Shown here piece by piece: positions 9,635 to 18,534 of a stretch of DNA of 64,000 nucleotides. Position 1 is the stretch's first letter. Each line of letters opens with the position of its first letter. Made by a program: the position numbers and the translations under genes. The notes below the pieces were generated by a model. It searched no databases, was not told the DNA's origin, and saw only the letters and a list, made by a program, of their open reading frames with translations. Source of the stretch: Rhizobium tumorigenes (lineage in GTDB: Bacteria; Pseudomonadota; Alphaproteobacteria; Rhizobiales; Rhizobiaceae); assembly GCF_003240565.2 (NCBI RefSeq), contig NZ_CP117256.1, forward strand, positions 1 to 64,000. The letters are read 5' to 3'.

Positions 9635-10387
9635 ATGACGGTGCGCAATCAATCTTTACACCCTCTGGCTGCCACGACAAGCTTTGCGGCTCAGGGGCTT
9701 GCCGCACTCAATCGGATTGAATACCGTCGCGTCGTCGCTGGTAACGACCTCGAAGAGATTTTCCGCCTGCGATACAACGCCTATCGGCGCGAAGAGCTGA
9801 TCGAATCCGATGCGTCCCATCAGAGCGCGGACGCCTATGATAGTTCGCCGAATGCCCAGATTTTCGGCCTCTATTTCGAGGATCGTCTCGCCAGCTCGCT
9901 GCGCATTCATTTCGCGACTCCCACGGAGCGAACTTGTCCGACGAATTCGCATTTTCCCGGCGCTCTGGATTTCCATTTCGACAGAGGTTTCAAATTTATC
10001 GATTCCAGTCGCTTTTGCGCCGATTCATACCTGTCCGGCATCCTTCCCTTTCTGCCCTTCATGACGATCCGGCTAACGGCGATGGCGTGCATCTTTTTCG
10101 ACGCAGACTTCACGCTGTCCGTTATTCGTCCAGAGCATGCGGGCTTTTATAAGCGTTACTACGGCATGAAAAAATGGAAAGGCAGCCAGAAGGTCGATTG
10201 GTTCGCCCATGAAGTGGATCTCTACGCCAATGGAAAACTCGAAAACAGCGATTCCATCCTTAGTCGGCTTCCTTTCTTCAGATCCCTGAGCTCTGAACGC
10301 AAACGCCTTTTCGGCACGCCGCCGGAAGGTGTGGAAGCCGTCTCGGTCATTCCGTCGGCTGAAGCGGCAATTTTGATCGCGCGGTAG
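9635..10387 (+). CDS. FeeM-like N-acyl amino acid synthase / GNAT-fold acyltransferase
   Basis: A 250-residue protein resembling the FeeM group, which joins an acyl chain from acyl carrier protein to an amino acid and shares the GNAT-like fold of acyl-homoserine-lactone synthases. Matching features are YRRVVAGNDLEEIFRLRYNAYRRE at residues about 30-54 (family-typical RLRY..YR), the strand LASSLRIHF, and a C-terminal helix with HAGFYKRYYGMKKW. Start chosen at the ATG with AAAGGA 9 bases upstream; a TTG 21 bases earlier is also in frame. The actual substrate is unknown. It stands alone, followed 226 bp later by a convergent c-di-GMP gene. Confidence 0.72.
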   Translation: MTVRNQSLHPLAATTSFAAQGLAALNRIEYRRVVAGNDLEEIFRLRYNAYRREELIESDASHQSADAYDSSPNAQIFGLYFEDRLASSLRIHFATPTERTCPTNSHFPGALDFHFDRGFKFIDSSRFCADSYLSGILPFLPFMTIRLTAMACIFFDADFTLSVIRPEHAGFYKRYYGMKKWKGSQKVDWFAHEVDLYANGKLENSDSILSRLPFFRSLSSERKRLFGTPPEGVEAVSVIPSAEAAILIAR

Positions 10388-10613
10388 AAATGTTTTCCAG
10401 GTTTGCCTGCGACACCCGTTGACCGCGCCGGTCGGTTTTTCTCTTCCAAGAGGAAAATCACGTCATCGTCGAAGCCTTGATATCGTCTCTCATAGGAAGT
10501 CAATCGGACGCAATACAGGGCTTTTCGTGTCGCCTTTGGCCAGACTTGTCTTCGCTCAACCAATGGCAGGCGAGTGCGTGCATCTGAGCAAACAGCGCCT
10601 CCGATGGCGTCAT

Positions 10614-13052
10614 TCAGGGCTTCTTGATCCGGACGACTTTCTTCCCCGTCTGACCTTTGGCAATCGCTAGAAGTTCATCGATGCGGGCATTGATCTCGTC
10701 ATTCACCATCGGCCGCCCAAACAAATAGCCCTGAATGAGGTCGACATCGGACATCTGAATAATGTTGAGCTGCTCGAGCGTCTCCACTCCTTCAACCACG
10801 ATCCCGAAACCAAGGGATTTTGTAAAGGTGACCATCGAGGTGAAAAACGTTCTGGCACGCTGATCAGTGACAATGTTCTCGACAAACGACCGATCTATTT
10901 TCAGTTTATCAAGTGGCATGTCGTTGATGAGCGCGAGGTTGGAATAACCAGTTCCGAAATCATCAATGGCGATCCTGATCCCCATATCTTGCAGATTACG
11001 CAGGACGCCTGCGGCTTGGCCGCGGTCCTTAACGAAGACGCTTTCTGTCACCTCTATTTGCAGTCGGTGTGGGTCAAGTTTCGCGCTGGTGAGCGCATTT
11101 TTTATAACGTCGAGGATCCTGTGGTTGGCAAGGTCAACGGCGCTCAGGTTGACCGACACGCATATGGTCTGGTCGTGCCACCCGGCGCAATCCCTGCAGG
11201 CGCGGTTCATCATGGACACTGTCAGCTCGTGGATGAACCCGTATTGCTCCGCGATGGGAATAAATCGTGCCGGCGCTATGCTACCGAGTTCCGGGTGGTG
11301 CCAGCGCGCCAACGCCTCGCAGCACACCAGCCTGGCGCCGTCGGGCGTGTACATTGGCTGGTAGACTGGCGTGATATAACCCTCGCGCAGGGCGATCCTG
11401 AAGTCATCCTTCAGCTTCTGTTCCTTGTGATACTCTGCAGCCATCGCCTCATCGAACTGCAACCAGCCGATATCAGGCTCTTTCTTGGCTGTCAGAAGCG
11501 CGACATCGGCTTTTTTCATAGCATCTTCGAGGACGAACGAGTCCTTTCTACAGATCACCACGCCGCCCGAACAGTTGATATCAAGCTTGTTCACGCGCTG
11601 CATGACGACACCGTCATCATTGTCGCTATCGTCCGCAATTTCATAACGGCGGCAAAGTCGCGTAAAGATCTTGTCTAGCTCCTCCTTGATATGGCGCTCG
11701 TCCTTGAGGCCCAAAATCGCGATCATGAATTCGTCGCCGCCCCAGCGCCCGCGCAGCATGCGCTCGGTCTCGAGCGCGTTTATCGCCTGGCCAACGCTGC
11801 GAATGGCTGCGTCGCCTGTCGCATGGCCGAAATTGTCATTGATGAGCTTGAACTTGTTGATATCGAGTTGCCCGATGGCGATCAATTCTTCATCGCCCAT
11901 CCCTTGCACGGCTTCGTTGATCTGTTCTATCAGGTAACGACGGTTTGGCAGCCCGGACAGATGGTCGAAGTTCGCATTGAGCCTGGCTCTCTCATAGGCC
12001 TCGACCCTCAGTGTTACGTCCTCGCAAATAAGGACGGCACCGCCAATGGCCTCATCCTCTTTCGGTGTTCTCGTTGGTAGTTTGTTGACGGTCAACTGGA
12101 TATGCTTGTCACCGATGTTGACCGTCTTTGAGGCCAAGTCGCCGCCCATGAGGTCGCCAATTGCTGCCCTTAACCTCGACGCCTCGCCACGGGTCAGTTG
12201 ATTGCTGACCATGCCAAGGGTGACCAGTCGCAACAGGCGCGTCCTGTTGGCCACAACCGCCGCCTGGTCCGGGATGCCGAACATTCTTGCGGCCTTGACG
12301 TTCATGATGGAGACCTGGTCGTTGTCGTCGATCATGATCAGGCCGCCAGGCATATAGTTCAGAGCCGCTTCGAACAGCTTCCGAAATGCATTGGCGTGAT
12401 GAAGGTTGGTCAAACTGCTGTACAGGATTCCACGGACCTGGCGCGCCATCTGGCGTGCAATCAGCATGACGGGAAGGAGCAGAAGCGCCGTGACGACCAT
12501 GATTTTATCATTCGCCAAGACACCCTTTAGCGCCAAAGTTAACATCATGGGCGCGCAGGTGATGAAGACGAGAGCGTCGATGTTAAACTTGTCGCCGAAA
12601 TTCTTGCCGACCACCGAGTTCAATGTCCCGAGCGCCAGACCAATTGCAGCGAGCGTGGCAAGGGAACCGGGATCGATCCAGACGGTAAAACAGGAGATAA
12701 AAGCCAGGCAAAGAGCCGTGGAGCAGGAACCGATGATATAGCGGGCTCTCCAGATACGAATCTGGGCGTCCGTGACCTCATAGCCGCGTTTGCGGGCCAT
12801 CTGCCGATTGAAATTGGAAGAGTCCCACATCCGCACGGCGAGAATGAGAGTAAGGACAGCAATCAGATATAGGAATTCGCTACGGCCAAGGTTGAAATAG
12901 CCGAGCAGACAAACCGCGCATTGCGAAACCCAGCCCGTGACCAGCGTCTCTGTCTGCATGAAAAGCGTGTCGACGAAAGATTTTCTGATAGATGGGGGAA
13001 GCTTTTCTTGTGCGAAGAGTGTTTTCAATCTCGTGGCTATCACCTGGATCAC
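10614..13052 (-). CDS. Membrane-bound PAS-GGDEF-EAL protein (c-di-GMP synthesis/breakdown)
   Basis: An 812-residue sensor enzyme acting in the inner membrane. Layout: several hydrophobic segments at about residues 30-215; a PAS-like domain at about 225-345 (MIDDNDQVSIMNVKAARMFG); a GGDEF domain with intact RGRWGGDEF near residue 437; an EAL domain with CEALARWHH near 578, QIEVTESVF and IAIDDFGTGYSNL. Both catalytic signatures are complete, so cyclase and phosphodiesterase activities are both possible. The RxxD inhibitory site usually found five residues before GGDEF is absent (ETERMLRGRW). The start is a GTG with only a weak ribosome-binding site. Its role is probably motility or polysaccharide control. 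Confidence 0.93.
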   Translation of the reverse strand: MIQVIATRLKTLFAQEKLPPSIRKSFVDTLFMQTETLVTGWVSQCAVCLLGYFNLGRSEFLYLIAVLTLILAVRMWDSSNFNRQMARKRGYEVTDAQIRIWRARYIIGSCSTALCLAFISCFTVWIDPGSLATLAAIGLALGTLNSVVGKNFGDKFNIDALVFITCAPMMLTLALKGVLANDKIMVVTALLLLPVMLIARQMARQVRGILYSSLTNLHHANAFRKLFEAALNYMPGGLIMIDDNDQVSIMNVKAARMFGIPDQAAVVANRTRLLRLVTLGMVSNQLTRGEASRLRAAIGDLMGGDLASKTVNIGDKHIQLTVNKLPTRTPKEDEAIGGAVLICEDVTLRVEAYERARLNANFDHLSGLPNRRYLIEQINEAVQGMGDEELIAIGQLDINKFKLINDNFGHATGDAAIRSVGQAINALETERMLRGRWGGDEFMIAILGLKDERHIKEELDKIFTRLCRRYEIADDSDNDDGVVMQRVNKLDINCSGGVVICRKDSFVLEDAMKKADVALLTAKKEPDIGWLQFDEAMAAEYHKEQKLKDDFRIALREGYITPVYQPMYTPDGARLVCCEALARWHHPELGSIAPARFIPIAEQYGFIHELTVSMMNRACRDCAGWHDQTICVSVNLSAVDLANHRILDVIKNALTSAKLDPHRLQIEVTESVFVKDRGQAAGVLRNLQDMGIRIAIDDFGTGYSNLALINDMPLDKLKIDRSFVENIVTDQRARTFFTSMVTFTKSLGFGIVVEGVETLEQLNIIQMSDVDLIQGYLFGRPMVNDEINARIDELLAIAKGQTGKKVVRIKKP

Positions 13053-14066
13053 CTAACGATAGTACTTCTACCAACTTACCATCTGCAAAATTTAGTCAAG
13101 AGGTATGAAATATTCGGCTTTCAAGCAAAGGAAAACCTCTCCTGCACGATGTTGCTTCGTACATCGTTAACAGAACCTACGGCTTGACGCCTTACGCCGC
13201 AATCGACACGTGCCGTTGTGCGGAACTGGCACCGGTAATTTGCATTTTCGTTTCGGCGTGTGCGTTGCAGACCTGGGAAGTCGGCGGCCTCAGACCTTCC
13301 GATTGCGGGAACAGGCTGCTGCGGACTTCGACGCCGCAGCAATCGTGTGGCACCATGAGGGCGACCGTTCCTTGTCCGATTTGCTTCCGATAGCCCATGA
13401 TGGCTCCATCGCAGATCACGGGATTGACGACCTGCATTCCATGAAATCTACAGGCAGTTATTCCAATAACTTGATCAGACCCAAGTTTGCCGGAGCGCAC
13501 AGCGCAGAGCAGGTTTGCCTTGATCAGGCCCCCGTTCGCGCCGGGAACCGCCTCCTGTACTGGACAACTCCAATGGTTTGGCGCGGCAATCGAGGAGCAA
13601 CCGCTGGCGAAACTTCGATGCTCCAAAGTTATAGTCTGTCGGGAAGCTGGCGCCTATGACATCTGTTGAGCCGAAGAGGATGATGCCTGGTGACCAAGGC
13701 TGACTGATTCACCGGAATGAATATGCTGGGTGAACTATGACCCAGTCTTCTTGATCACCAGCGGCGCTGAGCTGTCCCTTTGCTGTGATGCTGATGTCGA
13801 TGCAGCGCGCGCGAAGCGACCACGCTTGCGATGCCACTCCGAAAGTGTGCAAGGTCGCTCATCGCTCATCGCTCATCGCTCATCGCTCATCGCTCATCGC
13901 TCATCGCGTATGGCAAGTGAGGCAGAGGCACGAAAAATCGACGAGGACGGCCCTTTGCCGAGAGCGTCTCGATGCCCGCTCTCGACAGTCAGGGATAGGC
14001 AAGTCCTGTGGTTGCAGGCATCGCCCAATTGTTCAAGCAGCCATCGGCGATCGCAAAATAGTTCTA
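13053..14066. other. Gene-poor stretch with a tandem repeat
   Basis: About 1 kb. Two mutually overlapping open frames at 13192-13626 (-, 144 codons) and 13210-13659 (+, 149 codons) have no ribosome-binding site and no family I recognise. The only clear structure is a 7-bp tandem repeat at 13857-13905. Confidence 0.45.
13857..13905. repeat. Seven tandem copies of a 7-bp unit
   Basis: GCTCATC repeated seven times without error (GATGAGC on the minus strand). The unit is not a multiple of three. No supported gene spans it. Downstream of the manC-like gene by about 160 bp. Confidence 0.95.
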
Positions 14067-15494
14067 TCACGTGCGCCCGAATTCGTCTTCAATCCGGATG
14101 ATGTCGTCCTCGCCGAAATAGGAGCCGGTCTGCACTTCGATCAACTCCAGCAGGATCTTGCCCGGATTGGCCATGCGGTGGACTTCGCCGAGCGGGATGT
14201 AGACGGACTCGTTCTCGCGCACGACCTGAACCTTGTCGCCGATCGTCACTTCGGCCGTTCCCTTGACGACGATCCAGTGCTCGGAGCGGTGGTGGTGCTT
14301 CTGGAGCGACAGCTTCTTGCCGGGCGTGACGAAGATGCGCTTCACCTGGAAGCGGTCGCTCTTGATCAGCGACGTGTAGCCGCCCCAGGGGCGATAGGAC
14401 GTCGGATGGGTTTCGGTGAGCGTCGCAGTCTTCTTGTGGCTGGCCAGCAGCTTGACCAGCTTGCCGACGTCCTGGCTGTCTTTCAGATGTCCGACATAGA
14501 CGGCATCTTCGGATGCGATAACGGCGACGTTTTCTAGACCCTGCACGGCGAGATGGGTGCCGTGGGTCATGACGAGAGAGTTCTTGGTGTTGACGAGCGT
14601 CGTGTTGCCGGCCGAGACGTTGCCGTCCTCGTCCTGCTTCCCGACCTTCCAGACAGAGTCCCAGCTTCCAAGGTCAGACCACAGGAAGGACGAAGGTACG
14701 ACTGCGGCATTGGAGGTCTTTTCCATGACGGCATAGTCGATGGAGATGTCGGGGCTCTTGGAAAAAGCTTCGCTGTCGAGGCGGGTGAAGTCGAGATCCC
14801 GAACGCCCTTGGCCAAGGCCTCCTTGGCCGCTTTGACCACGGCCGGTGCAAATTCGGTCAGCTCCGTCAGCAGCGGCGTCACCGGGAAAACGAAGATGCC
14901 GGAGTTCCAGTAGAAGCCGCCGGCTGCAAGCATCGCTTCGGCCTTGTCGACGGGTGGCTTCTCGATGAAGCGCTTGACCGCATGGGCACCCGAGGCCAGC
15001 GACTTTCCGACTTCGATGTAACCGTAGCCGGTGGCAGGCTCTGTCGGGGTGATGCCGAAGGTGACCAGCTTGCCTTCTGCGGCCGTCGCACGGGCGATGC
15101 GGATGCACTCGAAATAGGTGGCGTCTGCCGTGATCTCGTGGTCGGAGGCCAGAACCTGGATGATGGTGTCCTTGCCGAAAAGATCGTTGGCGAGCGTTGC
15201 TGCGGCGGCGACGGCGGGGGCTGTGTTGCGGGCGACGGGCTCGAGCAGCACGGCTGCAAGTTCGATGCCGAGTTCGCGGGCCTGCTCTGCCACGAGGAAA
15301 CGGAACTCCTCATTGGTGACGACGATGGCCGCTTCGTAAAGGTCCCTGTCGGAAACGCGCGACAGGGTGTTCTGAAACAGTGTCTGGTCTCCCACGAACT
15401 GGATAAACTGCTTTGGCGCCGTGGCGCGCGACAGCGGCCACAATCGAGTTCCCTTGCCACCGGCCATGATGACCGGGACGATTTTTGCTGCCAT
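14067..15494 (-). CDS. manC: Mannose-1-phosphate guanylyltransferase / mannose-6-phosphate isomerase
   Basis: Bifunctional type II enzyme that makes GDP-mannose for exopolysaccharide, lipopolysaccharide or fucose routes in the cytosol. The N-terminal nucleotidyltransferase has VIMAGGKGTRLWPLSR (residues 8-23) and VLASDHEI; the C-terminal isomerase cupin has PWGGYTSL, LQKHHHRSEHWIVVKG and EVHRMANPG with the metal-binding His and Glu residues. The start at 15494 (MAAKIVP) has GAGG 9 bases upstream; the frame is open further to 15572 without support. Also called cpsB, xanB, algA or noeJ in various species. It has no sugar-pathway neighbours here, so it is an isolated cargo gene, perhaps an extra copy of a chromosomal gene. 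Confidence 0.95.
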   Translation of the reverse strand: MAAKIVPVIMAGGKGTRLWPLSRATAPKQFIQFVGDQTLFQNTLSRVSDRDLYEAAIVVTNEEFRFLVAEQARELGIELAAVLLEPVARNTAPAVAAAATLANDLFGKDTIIQVLASDHEITADATYFECIRIARATAAEGKLVTFGITPTEPATGYGYIEVGKSLASGAHAVKRFIEKPPVDKAEAMLAAGGFYWNSGIFVFPVTPLLTELTEFAPAVVKAAKEALAKGVRDLDFTRLDSEAFSKSPDISIDYAVMEKTSNAAVVPSSFLWSDLGSWDSVWKVGKQDEDGNVSAGNTTLVNTKNSLVMTHGTHLAVQGLENVAVIASEDAVYVGHLKDSQDVGKLVKLLASHKKTATLTETHPTSYRPWGGYTSLIKSDRFQVKRIFVTPGKKLSLQKHHHRSEHWIVVKGTAEVTIGDKVQVVRENESVYIPLGEVHRMANPGKILLELIEVQTGSYFGEDDIIRIEDEFGRT

Positions 15495-15880
15495 GAATTC
15501 GATCCTCTTTAAAACTTGTCGTCGATGAATTTCTGCAGGCGAGGTCATCCCGCCGCCGTCTGGCCCCGGCATATCGACGAACGCTCTTTCTGCCGCTCGT
15601 CATAAGCATGCGATCAGGACGATAGTATCGTGTCTTGCGGTTTCTCCAATCGGTCATTGTCCATTTGTCGATCAAATGGGAAGCAAGGTTAAGGCTGCAG
15701 TATAGTTGCGAGGATGGGCGGGGGAGGGATGCTTGCTTGCAGAGCGCCTGTCCCGTTCGCAACTCGTCTGTGTCTCCTCCTCGATTGGCAGCGAAGGGCG
15801 CTGCCTCGCTCGAGCCGGGCGGCTCTTCGGGTAGACGCCCCCGGTCCAAAGGCTCTGGCCTCAGGGGCGGCTGGGGACGG
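15495..15880. other. Intergenic stretch upstream of manC
   Basis: About 385 bp between the manC start and the end of the next minus-strand gene. It must hold the manC promoter. A GC-rich segment at 15790-15880 shows no clear hairpin with a T-tract. No supported gene. Confidence 0.4.
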
Positions 15881-16510
15881 TCATTCCTCCGCAGACTCGG
15901 TCTTCATGCGTTTTGCCATTCGCGCGATTGTCGAGTTCGAGCATCGGACCTTGTTGCGGACGCTCTCCCAGGTCCTTCCGCTTCGAAGCATCGCTATGAT
16001 CTCGTCGTTGCGCCGCGTGTTTTCCGGACGGCCACGATAACCACCGGCCGCCTTGGTGGCGGCGATACCTTGACGCTGAAGCCAGCGTTTGTCTTCCTGC
16101 GCTTTGCGCGCAAGGGTGGAAAGGACGTCCAGAAGCGTGCTGTTGATCGCCTGGTTGATAAGTCCCGCGATCTCAGACGGTTCCGGCGATCCGAAAGCCC
16201 ATGTTGTCGGAAGGTCCGGAGACACCAAGAGAACACCACGGGCGTTGATTTCGGTGCGCAGACGATCCCAGGTTTCGATGTTCAGACGGGTGAGGCGGTC
16301 CACCTGGGCGATCAGGAGGATGTCGCCGGGCTTGCAGACTGCCAAGAGGTGGAACAGGCCCGGACAGTTGTGTGTCGCGCCGCCCTCGCTCTCGACGCTG
16401 GTGGTGGCAATCGCCCAATTGCGTTCGCCAGCAAATTTTGCCAGCGTCTCGTTGGCGCCTGTCGCCTCGCTTTTGCCAATACTCTTCTGCAGGTAGGCAT
16501 GTATGGCCAT
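15881..16510 (-). CDS. Serine recombinase family protein with altered N-terminal motif
   Basis: A 209-residue resolvase-type recombinase. Recognisable blocks: GDILLIAQVDRLTRLN (the LDRLxR box), LVSPDLPTTWAF, a long helix INQAINSTLLDVLSTLARKAQEDKR, and a C-terminal GYRGRPENTRR followed by a helix-turn-helix. The first motif, normally YLRAS in close relatives, reads YLQKS: the Ser is present but the Arg that helps catalysis is Gln. Start at MAIHAY (16510) gives the expected N-terminus; the frame remains open to 16591. Such enzymes usually belong to transposons or resolve plasmid multimers, but no transposase or res site is evident here. Confidence 0.8.
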   Translation of the reverse strand: MAIHAYLQKSIGKSEATGANETLAKFAGERNWAIATTSVESEGGATHNCPGLFHLLAVCKPGDILLIAQVDRLTRLNIETWDRLRTEINARGVLLVSPDLPTTWAFGSPEPSEIAGLINQAINSTLLDVLSTLARKAQEDKRWLQRQGIAATKAAGGYRGRPENTRRNDEIIAMLRSGRTWESVRNKVRCSNSTIARMAKRMKTESAEE

Positions 16511-16778
16511 AAGACAGATGCTCACGATATGCTGTTTTGAAATGTAGTATGTTTTGGTCCGAGGATGGAGATTCCCCACTATTGGAAACAATATTTCGGG
16601 TTAAAAAGATACGCAATGGCCCGTAGCGGCACGATTTGCTTTTATTGTTATGCCTTGACGTAAAAGAGAGACGTTCAATGCTAAGGTCCATAGGGTAACG
16701 CCAGATGAGGCCACACACTGTTCTTACGCCACCCGTATAGTTGCACTGTCTTCCAGGCAGGCACCCTTCATGACAAAG

Positions 16779-17198
16779 TTACCTGAAAGCGGGAATTGCC
16801 GCCCCAAAAGCCGGAATTGCCGCCCCAAAAATACAAACGCATTCAAATTTTATTGCGCAAGAACCGGGCAGACACGTCGCTGGGAAGATAGCTGCCATCC
16901 CCGCACGCTCATTCTGCTCAAATCGTATTGACGACGCACATTCCTTTTCGAGCAACTCGCGGATCACATCGGCCATATGGGTGCCACGCATGGCGCACCG
17001 CGCCTTGATGCGCTTATGCAGGCTCTGAGTGACATCGAAGGCGAGGCGTTTGTCGCTTTCGGCTCCGGCCGCGTGTAGCGGGACCACCTTGTGCCCTCGG
17101 TGGGTATCATCGCCTATGGGGTATCGATGTTCAAAAGCGAAAAGGCCCTTCGCCTCGCGATCGGCGGGGTGTTCTTGGTACCGATGACGATGCCGCAC
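16779..17198 (-). CDS. Ribbon-helix-helix (ParG-like) DNA-binding protein
   Basis: The core at about residues 47-90 (SDKRLAFDVTQSLHKRIK, then a helix with MADVIRELLEKE) looks like a ribbon-helix-helix DNA-binding domain of the ParG/CopG type, found in partition proteins and antitoxins. The start is a GTG; residues 1-45 are basic and low in structure. The last 20 residues (FGAAIPAFGAAIPAF) are encoded by the 20-bp repeats themselves, which suggests that the original C-terminus has been replaced and that this is a truncated or rearranged gene. No ParA partner is adjacent. It lies between two inverted sets of 20-bp repeats that may be its operators or the ends of a mobile element. Confidence 0.5.
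   Translation of the reverse strand: MRHRHRYQEHPADREAKGLFAFEHRYPIGDDTHRGHKVVPLHAAGAESDKRLAFDVTQSLHKRIKARCAMRGTHMADVIRELLEKECASSIRFEQNERAGMAAIFPATCLPGSCAIKFECVCIFGAAIPAFGAAIPAFR
16790..16830. repeat. Left pair of 20-bp repeats (minus orientation)
   Basis: Two tandem 20-bp copies, 16790-16809 (CGGGAATTGCCGCCCCAAAA) and 16811-16830 (CCGGAATTGCCGCCCCAAAA), with a 21-bp period. They are the reverse complement of the copies at 17231-17425. Confidence 0.85.
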
Positions 17199-17230
17199 TT
17201 CCGTGTTGAAATCAAAGAGTAACGAGATAC

Positions 17231-17425
17231 TTTTGGGGCGGCAGTTCCCGTGTCTTGGGGCGGCACTTCCACTTGCTCGTATGTCTGTCGATTGCTAGCC
17301 AAGCGATCTTCTGGGGCGGCACTTCCCGTAAAAGCTGACCTTTTTGGGGGATTTTTTGTCGTCGCAAGGAAGGCTCACTGTGAAAAAGCAAGCCTAACGG
17401 TTCATTTTTGGGGCGAGGTTTCCCG
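17231..17425. repeat. Right set of 20-bp repeats (plus orientation)
   Basis: Four copies related to TTTTGGGGCGGCANTTCCCG: 17231-17250, 17254-17271 (diverged end), 17309-17328 and 17406-17425 (GGGGCGAGGTTTCCCG variant). They face away from the inverted pair at 16790-16830. Multiple terminal repeats in inverted arrangement are typical of IS21-type ends, but iteron-like operators would look the same; I cannot decide. Confidence 0.75.
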
Positions 17426-17900
17426 TTGAAAACTCAAATGCATGACTATTCGGCCGTGGCTTGCAGAAGGTCCATTTCCATCTGCCGGGGGGACGCATGG
17501 ATGTAGTGGCAGCGTCGTGATTTGGCCCTGCCTGAACCGGCAACCCAATTCGCAACCACACCGTGGAACATAGTTCCGAGACTTGCCGATGGAGCACCTG
17601 AGGATAGGTGTATCGTATTGGTCGAAAGACCGGCTCCCCAACGGTCAACCGGTCAACCAGCGTTGCGTCGGCAATGGTTGAACTCATGTCACAGAATTCG
17701 TCGATACCAGATGAGCCAACTGCAACCGACATAGGCGCGTTCAGGGGATCGCCACCCGTTTTTCTGCCCAGTCTTACTGAGGTGGATGTAGCCAGTCCGG
17801 AAATTTTTTTTGCCAAGGTTGATCACCTTTTCCTTTGATGCGTTGCATCCCGCGGGCGGCGAATGACCCAGTTCAACTGCTCGACGACGCTGCGCCGTCG
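17426..17900. other. Intergenic stretch right of the repeats
   Basis: About 475 bp. A minus-strand frame at 17394-17816 (140 codons, TTG start) runs through it and into the last repeat, but shows no family and poor coding character. I do not call it. Confidence 0.4.
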
Positions 17901-18461
17901 TCAACGCATTCCAAAAGCAGTGAACGCGCGAGGTCTGCATCTGCCGAAGATCCTCGGGGTGCCGAGCGCAACGAAGCTCGACCTGAAAGGACGACGGGTG
18001 ATGATCAAATTTGAAAACCTGGAGCTTCCAGAAAACAACGGCGGCATATTTTGGGGTGAGCTTTTGTTTTTACGGCGGTAATCAAGCGCGCCCGACAGGA
18101 TGGGGTTGCTCTCTTTCGCTGCAAGTTGCTCAAGGGTGCGGATACAGGATGCCAACTGCATTTGCTGGGTAAGCTTGGTGAGATGCCGTTTTGCCTCTGC
18201 GGGCGAAAGACGCCGACCCTTTTCCAGGACGGCCACGTCAAACTGGAGTAGGCAATGGGAGCCCACCCAGAGCGTCGCCTCTGTATATTGGTTGGCAATC
18301 TCGTAGTTGTGGCCGAGATCCTGCTGACCGCAGAGTTTGGTTGACTGCTCGTGATGGACCGTGTTTTCCGTAAATGACCACTCGCCGAAGGCAGTCGGAA
18401 GAGTTCCGTCCACGGACAGCGGAAGAATACTGTCACCGACCCGCAGAGCGTATGCGCCCAT
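17901..18461 (-). CDS. Hypothetical protein, 186 residues
   Basis: Not recognised. The start ATG has AGGGGGCG about 9 bases upstream. Residues 1-130 look like a genuine soluble protein, with strands such as VGDSILPLSVDGTLP and ATLWVGSHCLLQFDVAVLEKG and a helix SPAEAKRHLTKLTQQMQLA. After about residue 135 the sequence becomes Arg- and Ser-rich (RRPFRSSFVALGTPR), which suggests that the end is a read-through after a disruption. No operon partner. Confidence 0.45.
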   Translation of the reverse strand: MGAYALRVGDSILPLSVDGTLPTAFGEWSFTENTVHHEQSTKLCGQQDLGHNYEIANQYTEATLWVGSHCLLQFDVAVLEKGRRLSPAEAKRHLTKLTQQMQLASCIRTLEQLAAKESNPILSGALDYRRKNKSSPQNMPPLFSGSSRFSNLIITRRPFRSSFVALGTPRIFGRCRPRAFTAFGMR

Positions 18462-18534
18462 GGTGGTGTCGCCCCCTATTTAAGAGTGCTTACCTTGGCT
18501 CATTTCCTATTTATGCCAAGAGGCTATTGCTTAA

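Noticed and set aside
13192..13659. Two overlapping 144- and 149-codon frames on opposite strands
   Set aside because: Neither has a ribosome-binding site or recognisable motif; a PilZ domain was considered next to the c-di-GMP gene, but the conserved pattern is absent.
13857..13905. Possible CRISPR array
   Set aside because: The unit is only 7 bp, perfectly tandem and without spacers; it is a simple-sequence repeat.
13785..14537. Long plus-strand open frame across the 7-bp repeat and the end of manC
   Set aside because: It is antisense to the well-supported manC gene over much of its length, has no ribosome-binding site and no family likeness; its openness follows from high GC codon bias.
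14553..15512. 319-codon plus-strand frame
   Set aside because: Entirely antisense to the manC-like gene; shadow of its codon pattern.
16790..17425. Complete IS21 element
   Set aside because: Repeats are suggestive, but no istA or istB transposase gene lies between them, so only the repeats are annotated.
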